A DNA stretch of 64,000 bases. It comes from Spinacia oleracea (taxonomy: Eukaryota; Streptophyta; Magnoliopsida; Caryophyllales; Amaranthaceae). The translations under genes were made by a program, and so were the position numbers. The DNA lies in NCBI RefSeq assembly GCF_020520425.1, contig NC_079491.1:30557449-30621448 (forward strand), written 5' to 3'. Shown here piece after piece: positions 56,279 to 64,000 of the stretch (positions within the stretch are counted from its first letter, which is position 1; the number at the start of each line of letters is the position of its first letter). The notes beneath the pieces were generated by a model. The model saw nothing but the letters and a program-made list of their open reading frames with translations, did no database searches and was not told where the DNA came from.

Positions 56279-56955
56279 CCTCTTTGTCGACTGGGCCAAT
56301 GTGTTCACCCTTAGATTTCATTTATATCGTATCTTGCATCACTGCTGACTGAGCCAATGTGCTCAACTTTCGATTTTAATTTTTATCGTATCTTGCATCA
56401 TTGCTGACTGAGCCAATGTGCTCAACCTTCGATTTAATTTATATCGTATCTTGCATCATTGCTGATTGAGCCAATGTGCTCAACCTTCGATTTAATTTAT
56501 ATCGTATCTTGCATCATTGCTGATTGAGCCAATGTGCTCAACCTTCTATTTCGTTTTGTCGTATCTTGCAACATTGCTGACTGAGCCAATGTGCTCAACC
56601 TTTTATTTCGTTTTGTCGTATCTTGCAACATTGCTGACTGAGCCAATGTGCTCAACCTTTTATTTCGTTTTGTCGTATCTTGCAACATTGCTGACTGAGC
56701 CAATGTGCTCAACCTTTCATTTCGTTTTGTCGTATCTTGCAACATTGCTGACTGAGCCAATGTGCTCAACCTTTCATTTCGTTTTGTCGTATCTTGCAAC
56801 ATTGCTGACTGAGCCAATGTGCTCAACCTTTGATTTCGTTTTGTCGTATCTTGCAACATTACTGACTGAGCCAATGTGCTCAACCTTTCATTTCGTTTTG
56901 TCGTATCTTGCAACATTGCTGACTGAGCTAATGTGCTCAACCTTTTATTTCGTTT
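56279..56955. repeat. 57-bp minisatellite between convergent ORFs
   Basis: About twelve copies of a unit such as cgtatcttgcaacattgctg + actgagccaatgtgctcaac + cttttatttcgttttgt (57 bp, split here for reading). The first units (56279-56530) are variants with cattgctgattgagcc and atttatatcg. Because 57 is a multiple of three, 19-residue repeats stay open on both strands; they look like by-products, not proteins. Confidence 0.93.
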
Positions 56956-58795
56956 TGTTTATGCCGTATAGTTTACCTGGAATATACTTGTAGCTCATAT
57001 ATTAGATTTCAAAATATGGCACTGTCGGCCCTATTACATCATGTTTTCATACAACCTCACACATGGAATTTTCTTAAAGTATCTGCGTTCCATGAGTTCT
57101 TCAGCGGTGTTCTATCCATCTCCATTAGTCTGTATGATCCAGCTACCACTTCTTCCCATATCTGGTAGGGCCCTTCCCAATTTGCAGTCAGTTTTCCTTG
57201 TTTTTGAGCTTTGCCGGTTGCTGCCGTCCGGCGAAGTACGAGGTCGCCTACCTCTAGCTTCCTATGTTTTACTCGCTTGTTGTAGGCCCTGCTCATTCTG
57301 TTCTTGTATGCGGCCGACTTGATTTCCGCCTGCAGTCTGACCTCTGGTAAGAAATCCAGCTGGTGTCTGAGTAAGCTGTCGTTTCCCTGTTCTTCATAAT
57401 GCTGGATGCGGAAGGTGGGTAGTGCTACTTCAGCCGGTATGACTGCTTCTGATCCGAAACATAGTTTGAAAGGGCTCTCTCCCGTTGCTTCTTTAACCAT
57501 CGTTCTGTTACCCCATAGAACCTCTGGGACTGTGTCTGCCCACTTGCCCTTGAACTCATCCAGCTTTTTCTTAAGGGCTACGAGTATTTGTTTGTTTGCA
57601 GCCTCGGCTTGCCCGTTGCTCTGTGGGTGGCAGACTGAAGCGTATGCGAACTTGATCCGGTAGTCTGCCAAGAATGCTCGTATAGGTTCGCAGTCGAACT
57701 GGCATCCATGGTCGAATACTATTGCTGTCGGTATTCCAAACCTTGTTATGATGTTTTTCCAGATGAACTTCCGTACCTGGTTGGCTGTTATCTTTGCTAC
57801 CGGCTCGGCCTCAATCCATTTTGTGAAGTAATCGACGGCAACAATCAAGAACTTCCTGCCTCCTGAGGCTGTTGTGAAGGGTCCTACAATATCCATTCCC
57901 CACTGGGCGAATGGAATTGGATTCAGAATGGGCATCAAGTCGTTTGCTGGCATACGTATTACTGGGGCAAAAAGCTGGCATTTTTCACATTTCTTGACGT
58001 AGCTCTGTGCGTCTTCCAGCATGGTTGGCCAGTAGTAACCTTGTCTTTGGCAGATCAAAGCGAGTGTTTTTCCTCCTACATGGTTTCCGCATATTCCTTC
58101 ATGCATTTCTTCGATTAACCTTGCGGATTCGTATGCCGTCAAACACCGCAGCAGGGGGAGGCTGAATGCTCTTTTATAGAGTTGTCCCTGATATATGACG
58201 TACCAGCAGATGTCTTTTTTGATTTTCTTTGCCTCCCTGATATCGGCCGGGAGCACTCCAGTCGTCTTGTACGTCCAGATATCGTCGTACCACTCTTTGT
58301 TTGCCGTGATGACCATTATTTCTTTTCCCTTCCTTCTGTGCATGATTTCTATCATTACTGATCGACTGAGCTCGATTGCTTTCGAACTGGCCAGTTTTGC
58401 TAGGCTGTCTGCGGCAGTGTTCAACGCTCTGGGGACCAATCTGATGTCAAAAGCCTCCAATTTCGCTGTCAGCGTCTTCAGTTTTTCTTGATACCGCTGC
58501 ATTGACGGCTCTTTTGTTTCATACTCTCCCGAAAACTGATTTGCCACCAACTGAGAATCTGTTGTCATTACTATCCTCTTGGCATCTGCCAACAAACATA
58601 GCTGTACCCCTGCAATGGCTGCTTCATATTCTGCTTCGTTGTTCGAAGCTGCGAAAGTGAATCTGATTGCGTATTCGAACTTATCTCCTGTCGGAGAGGT
58701 CATGACAACGCCGGCTCCCGCTCCCGACTGAGCGGCTGACCCGTCTACTGATACTTCCCAGGATTCTGCTTTGGTTTCATCCTCTTGATAGGATG

Positions 58796-60825
58796 TGTAA
58801 CACCCTGTCTTTTTAAGCCTATTTTATTATTCTGTAATTACGATTGTTAACGTAAGTACGTCCTAAATTTTACCGATCTATTTTGATTATCCTATTATGT
58901 CTATCTTTTTATTGTGACATAATACCGATTATTTAACCCCAAATTATTTTTCACACGTGATCATCTTTCAAGCTCATTTATTTCCAATTAATTTGATTTT
59001 TATTATTGAGTTTGGAAATCTCACTTTTGACCCTAAGTCAAACCAAAAGACAAAATTCAAACTCCTCCTTTCTTCATTCATACGTGTAAATCAGATTATT
59101 GTACAACAAGCTTTGACTTCTCTTTGTATCAAATTTCAGTCTAAGTTCATGGAAAATCAATTTCTTCTTCCTCTCCTATGCGTGTCAACACCCTGATAAT
59201 TTTGTTGCCAAATGTCTGAAATTTTCTACTATTTCCATGACTCACCCTGTCTCAAAATTTCTATAAATTGCCATTAAAATATCAGTCATTTCCAAGCTCA
59301 AAATCCAACTCAAATTCGAGTAATTAAATTAAAATACCATTGTTAAAGCTTGGAGGTTTTCACCCCATTAATTTTGACTACCATTTTCTCTCTCCTCCTT
59401 TGACCACCGCGGCTCCATCGCAGCCACCACCTGTTTCCCGGCGACGACTTTCCCTTCGCCGCCCAGATCTCAGCCCCGGCGTCACTTCTTGTTCGCTGCC
59501 GGAGCCCACTGTGACCCATGTGGCTGCGGTAGTGGTTGTTGCGTGACCCCCTTTATCTGCTATACTCTTGTTTGGTTGTTCCTATAATTTTCCTCCTCGT
59601 TCTACTGACTATTTGTAATTGAGTGATGAGTTGGCCATAGTCAAACAAATACTTAATGGGCTGGAGAATAAGACAAAAAGCTAGGTTGGTGGATTAAAGA
59701 AGTTGATGGCAAAGACCAACATTTTTATGGAAGCTACGTGAGTATTACCTCTAAGTAAGCAATTATATTTCAAAAGTTCTTTTTAAGCAAATGATTAATT
59801 TTACCTATTAATATGATTTTGAGGTTATTAAATGAAGACTCATTATGGAGGATTATTATTAATTTCGAGCTTATGGATTTCAGATTAAGGATAAACGATC
59901 AAGGTAATTATTATGTCTAGCATTTTATCTTATGTGCCCGTATATGTTATATAATTTTTATGTCCAGCATTTAAGCTTTATATGCCCGTATGTGTGTTAT
60001 GTATGATTATATGATTATTATGTGATTTATGTGCTAATGGCATGATGTATGATTTAATGTTTAAAAGTACGATTATGATAATATGTTATTATGTTATGAT
60101 GTTAAAGCCCTTGTTCGGGAATAATGACGATATTTATAAAGTTATTTTAAAGAAATACGATGTTGCTTTTGTCGGCCTGGAAAAGTGAACTGAACTAGTA
60201 AATGGGCAAGTTACAGGTAGAGGCCATGTTAAAGTTAAAGTCTGGGAAACAGTTCCCCCCTGAAAAGATGTAAGAAAAGTCCCGCCAAAGCCTGTACTTG
60301 CCAATGAGCTGTAAAGGAAATGATTCCTTGCCGACACAGTTTTCCAGATAACGAGATTGAGTTAGTTATTTCCGAACAATAAATGTTAATGATTGATATG
60401 TGCCAAATGATTTTCAAAATAAAACCGTTTTGACGGGCTGGAGTAATATTACTGAGTTTTCCACTCATTTTTGTATTTTCTGTGTTTTTCCTGTTTTCTA
60501 TTTTTACAATGATGTACAGGTTCGATTAAGTAGCTCAAGTTGCTCAAATGAGAGTTATTACTGGAGTTGGTAATTTATTTTGGAGATATCGAGACGAGAA
60601 TTTATTTATTATGGAAATCATGTTATTGAGGTTGTTATAAGAATATTGATTTATATTTATTTTATGGAAAAGTTGTATTATTTATGGAGTGTTTTTAAGG
60701 ATTATTTTATTTGTGGGCCCATACCCACAGGTCCCAGGATTAATTAGGCCTAATTCCGCTGCTAATGATCAATTAAGTGCGGTTTATTACCGCTAATTAA
60801 GGAGCCGAAAAGTCGGGGCGTTACA
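58796..60825 (+). repeat. Solo LTR of a Tekay/Del-like Gypsy element inside Tat pol
   Basis: 2030 bp, TGTAACACCCTG...GGGCGTTACA, flanked by GGATG at 58791-58795 and 60826-60830. The layout is like the LARD LTRs: a C-rich tract (59400-59540), hairpins of the same sort (GGGAA-acag-TTCCC near 60246 and GGAA-atga-TTCC near 60316), and the phrase aattccgctgctaat near the end (60752-60766). No second LTR, primer site or tract, so it is a solo LTR left by recombination. Confidence 0.88.
60713..60740 (+). other. Initiator tRNA-Met-like segment within the solo LTR
   Basis: Starts gtgggcccatacccacag. These 28 bases equal, from my memory of plant initiator tRNA-Met, its anticodon stem-loop through variable loop and T-stem, with one A missing after CAT. 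The acceptor, D-arm and T-loop are absent, so this is not a functional tRNA gene. Confidence 0.6.
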
Positions 60826-63800
60826 GGATGCTTCAACTACGAAGTCGGCCAAGGCTTGTGCTTTTATTGCATTGCGCGGGTGAAACTCAAGATCGTACTC
60901 CGACAGCTCTATTGCCCATCGCAACAGCCTGCCGGCTGTATCCATTTTTTGCAAAGCCTTCTCTAGTGGGAAGTTCGTCAGAATTTGTATGGTATGTGCA
61001 TCAAAATATGGTCTGAGCTTTCTGGCGGCTATCAGGACTGCATAGGCCACTTTCTCTATCAGCGAGTATCTTGCTTCTGCCGGATTCAAAATGTGGCTGA
61101 CAAAGTATATCGGCTGCTGGACTTTGTCTTTTTCACTGATTAGTACGGCAGCAACGGTTTGGGCTGAAGCGGACACATACAACTGTAGCTTGTCGCCCTC
61201 TTCCAGCCTGGCTATCGTCGGTAAAGCACGAAGATGGTCTTTTACCTTCTCAAAGGCCCTTTCCTCGGTTTCTCCCCACCGGAATTTTCCGTTCTGCTTA
61301 AGAGTGTTAAAAAATGGGATCGACCTATCGGCTGATTTGCTAACAAATCTTGTCAGAGCTGCCATTCTTCCTGTCAGCCTTTGTACATCTTTGATGCTTT
61401 TTGGCTGGGGCAGACTGAGTATTGCTTCTACCTTATCTGGGTTTGCGTCTGCCTCTCTCGCTGACAAGGAAACCCAAGAATTTCCCCGATTTCACTCCGA
61501 ACACACATTTCTTGGGGTTCAACTTCATTTGGTAACGGCACAGAGTTTCAAACGTTTCCCTGAGGTCGTCTAAATGGTCGGTCTCCAATTTGCTTTTCAC
61601 TATGGAGTCGTCGACGTATACTTCAATGTTGCGGCCTTTTTGGTTTGCGAACACTCTGTCGACCAGTTTTTGGTACGTTGCCCCAGCGTTCTTTAACCCA
61701 AACGGCATAGCCTTGTAACAGAATACTCCCCCCTCAGTGATGAATGCTGCTTTTCTCCTGTCGGCCTTTGCAAGGCTGACTTGGTGGTACCCGGAGAATG
61801 CGTCAAGGAAGCTGAGCAGCGCATGGCCAGATGTGGAGTCGACTAGCCTGTCGATTCTTGGCAGTGGGTAGCAGTCTTTCGGGCATGCTCTATTAAGGTT
61901 TGTGAAATCTACGCACATTCTCCACGAGCCGTTTGACTTCTTAACCATTACGAAGTTGGCCAACCACTCTAGGTAGTCGCATGGTTCAATAAATCCCGCT
62001 GCCAACAACTTTTCTACCTCTTCCTGTATTGCTTGATTTTTTTCTGTTGAGAAGTTTCTTTTCTTTTGTTTTACCGGCCTGACTGCTCTGTCGACATTCA
62101 GTCGGTGCTCGATTACCTCTGGGCTTATACCTGACATTTCGTCTGCGGAAAATGCGAACACATCCGCGTGTTCTCTCAACAGACCGATCATGTTTACCCG
62201 CAACTGGGGGTCAATGTCGGTTCCTATCTTTACTGTTCTGCCAGTTTCTCCTTCTACCAGCTCGACTTCTTCCGACTCTCCTCCGGCCTCTACCCTAGGT
62301 AGAGTAGTCCCCTTTTTGATGCTTTCGATTGTGGGTGACTCCATTTTCTGCCTTTTCTCCTTCTTGGGCAGAAGAGATTGCTCGCCCCCCGATCTTGGGG
62401 TTTGGCCTTTTGCCCGTCTTTTCATTGCTGCCTCTCTCGCTATATTCCTGGATGGGGTCAGTCGGCCTGGTGTTTTTAATGCCGTCAAGTAGCATGATCT
62501 TGCTGACTCTTGACTGCCTCGGATTCTCTCAGCCTTCTCAAAGTTAGACATGTATATCATGGTTAGATGGTATGTTGATACCACTGCTTGTGCATCGTGG
62601 ATGAATGGCCGGCCCACTATTACGGTGTATGCAGCAGGCACTTTGATTACTAAGAAGTCTACCATTAGGTCCCTTGCGGTCCTTCCCTCTCCAATCTGCA
62701 CTGGTAGCCTGATGCTACCTTCCGGGAAGACCGTGGCTCCGGAGAATCCTATCACAGGATAGTTGACTCGTGTGAGCTCTTTCTCGTCTATTTTCAGCTG
62801 AACGAAGGCTTCCCAAAAGATAATGTTCGCTGAACTCCCTCCATCCACCAGTATTCGTTTCACTGGGAAGTTTGCTATTTCGAGGCCCAAAACCAGTGGA
62901 TCGTCGTGAGGGTATATAATTCCGCGACAGTCGGCTGGGGTGAATGAGATATTTGGCATGACTTGGGGTGCCGGCCATTTTCTGGTGCTATGGTAGTTTA
63001 TCAGGTGGCGGTGTTCGCCCAGACTTCTGCCGGCTCCACTGATTGTTCCTCCATGGCACGGTCCTCCGGATATGACCCATACTGTCGGCCCCTTCTGGCC
63101 ATTGTTTCTAGCCTCCCCACTCCGACTGGTTTCTGGAGCCTTCTGCTCTATTCGGAGTGGTGTTTGGGTGGATGGTAATCTGTTGTTTGTGCTATTGCTT
63201 TGCCGACTGTTATTCTGTTGGTTGTTGTTGTTCTGTCGGGCTTTATATTGTGTCAGATAGCCTCTCCTGATCATATCCTCGATGTTATCCTTCAAGTCTC
63301 TGCAGTCTTCCGTATAGTGTCCACAATCATCATGGAATGCGCAGTACTTCGACTGTGGTCGGGGTTTGTCGCTCATTGGTGGAGGCCTCTTCCAGTTTTC
63401 GTTCTTGTTGACATTGTAAATTGCGGCTCTTGGGGCGTTCAATGGGGTGTATTCAAGGAATGTGGGGTATATGCTGGTTGACTGTTTCTGGTAATCTCTC
63501 CCTCTTGGGTCCTTCCTCTGTTCATCCTTTCTGAACCCCCTGTTCTGACTTTGCTGCGCCGGCTGAACCGGCCTTGGTGCGGCATTTCTAGTCTGTGCCG
63601 ACTGATAGTGATTTGGGATTGTCATCAGCTCGTCGCTTTTGATGTATTCGTGGGCCTTCATCAGTGCGCTTCCCAGATCGGTGAAGGATTTTCTTCCCAA
63701 GTATTTTTTGAACTCGCAGTGGTTCATTCCTCTCATCAGGGCCACCACAGCTATCTCTTGTTGCAAGTTTGGTATGCTGGTGGACTCGTTGTTGAATCTG

Positions 63801-64000
63801 GTGAGGTAATCTCTTAAGGACTCTCCGCTTCTTTGGGTGACTGCCATCAGTTCTCCCGACGTTTTCTTTCTCTGCTGCCGACTGATGAACCGTAGCATGA
63901 ACTCTGCTTCTAACTGTCGGTAATTATATACCGACCCCTTTGGTAGTCCCTTATACCAGCCGGATGCCACTCCCAGCAGCGTTGAGGGAAATACCTTGCA

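Larger units (their letters stand above)
51161..64000 (-). mobile_element. Ty3/Gypsy element, Tat/Retand/Ogre type, partial
   Basis: Minus-strand element running off the right edge. Minus-strand order: gag, protease, reverse transcriptase, RNase H, a second RNase H, integrase, a 57-bp minisatellite, an antisense gene, a 26-bp minisatellite, polypurine tract, 3' LTR (51161-51596). The double RNase H, the long region between integrase and 3' LTR, its minisatellites and an extra antisense ORF are established marks of the Tat clade. The 5' LTR and start of gag lie beyond 64000. It is interrupted by a solo LTR at 58796-60825. Confidence 0.88.
57057..64000 (-). pseudogene. Tat-type gag-pol, interrupted and frameshifted, 5' end outside the window
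   Basis: Coding blocks on the minus strand: 64000-61433, 61467-60826, then (after the solo LTR) 58790-57057. Marks in order: gag domain (YNYRQLEAEFMLRFISRQQ), Tat-type zinc motif CAFHDDCGHYTEDC (about 63320-63360), protease LVDGGSSANI (about 62830), reverse transcriptase with AFITEGGVFCYKAMPFGLKN and YVDDSIVKSK (about 61590-61740), RNase H (LYVSASAQTVAA, LEFHPRNAIKAQALADF), second RNase H (NNEAEYEAAI, TTDSQLVANQF), integrase with HHCC (HEGICGNHVGG...CEKCQ) and DDE core (WGMDIVGPF, FDHGCQFD, HPQSNGQAEA). Damage: a frameshift near 61450 and the solo LTR insertion. Removing the LTR and one GGATG restores the frame (..VVEAS|YQEDE..). Confidence 0.92.

Noticed and set aside
56279-56955. CRISPR-like array
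   Set aside because: Units are contiguous tandem copies without unique spacers, in a plant retrotransposon.
56497-56993. 19-residue repeat proteins on both strands (MLQDTTKRNERLSTLAQSA type)
   Set aside because: By-product of a 57-bp minisatellite whose unit is a multiple of three. Open on both strands.

Overview
This window is plant nuclear DNA from a eudicot. The family is a guess: the repeat content fits Caryophyllales/Amaranthaceae, but nothing here proves it. It holds two intact host genes in a small gene island. Everything else is transposable elements, many inserted into one another, plus decayed transposon-type genes. It contains no bacterial-type operons, CRISPR arrays, rRNA genes or complete tRNA genes.

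Layout. 1-3177: leader and 5' LTR of a minus-strand Ty1/Copia element cut by the window edge (Copia-A). 3.5-4.3 kb: remnant of a Ulp1-type cysteine peptidase. 5.1-7.8 kb: a FAR1/FRS (MULE-transposase-derived) pseudogene on the minus strand. 8368-20555: a tail-to-tail pair of truncated Copia 3' ends. The left Copia LTR is split at 9279/18239 by an 8.95-kb non-coding Ty3/Gypsy derivative (LARD-like, LTRs of 3110 and 3069 bp, TSD AGAAC). 20.6-21.2 kb: a degraded LINE-type RNase H segment.

Gene island 21.5-35.3 kb. CCT6, the zeta subunit of the cytosolic chaperonin (15 coding exons, + strand), converges on LSG1, a circularly permuted GTPase of 60S ribosome maturation (7 coding exons, - strand). 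Two hAT-like non-autonomous elements lie between their 3' ends. Both reading frames close exactly when the GT-AG junctions I chose are joined (535 and 592 residues).

35.7-49.1 kb: a decayed transposon-type gene, probably of the Ulp1/plant-mobile-domain kind. It was invaded by a roughly 400-bp Helitron, which was itself invaded by a 10.4-kb Copia element (Copia-B, TSD GTAAA, LTRs 1395/1383 bp with about six substitutions by eye, one frameshift in integrase). 49.1-50.9 kb: a CACTA terminus, a second Helitron of the same family carrying a MITE, then an insertion consisting of little more than a poly(A) tail.

51.2-64.0 kb: a minus-strand Ty3/Gypsy element of the Tat/Retand/Ogre type, open at the right edge, with gag-protease-RT-RNase H, a second (archaeal-type) RNase H, and integrase. 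Its pol is split by a 2030-bp solo LTR (TSD GGATG). A spliced antisense ORF lies between pol and the 3' LTR and has its own plant-like promoter region.

Most unusual signals: (1) in the LARD LTRs, an array of about ten short hairpins whose stems differ from unit to unit while staying base-paired; (2) a 28-nt stretch inside the solo LTR that matches the anticodon-to-T-arm part of plant initiator tRNA-Met, the tRNA these elements use as primer; (3) the antisense gene of the Tat element with G-box motifs and two introns; (4) a tandem duplication in CCT6 that copies a 5' splice site in frame; (5) datable nested insertions. All counts were made by eye and need alignment.
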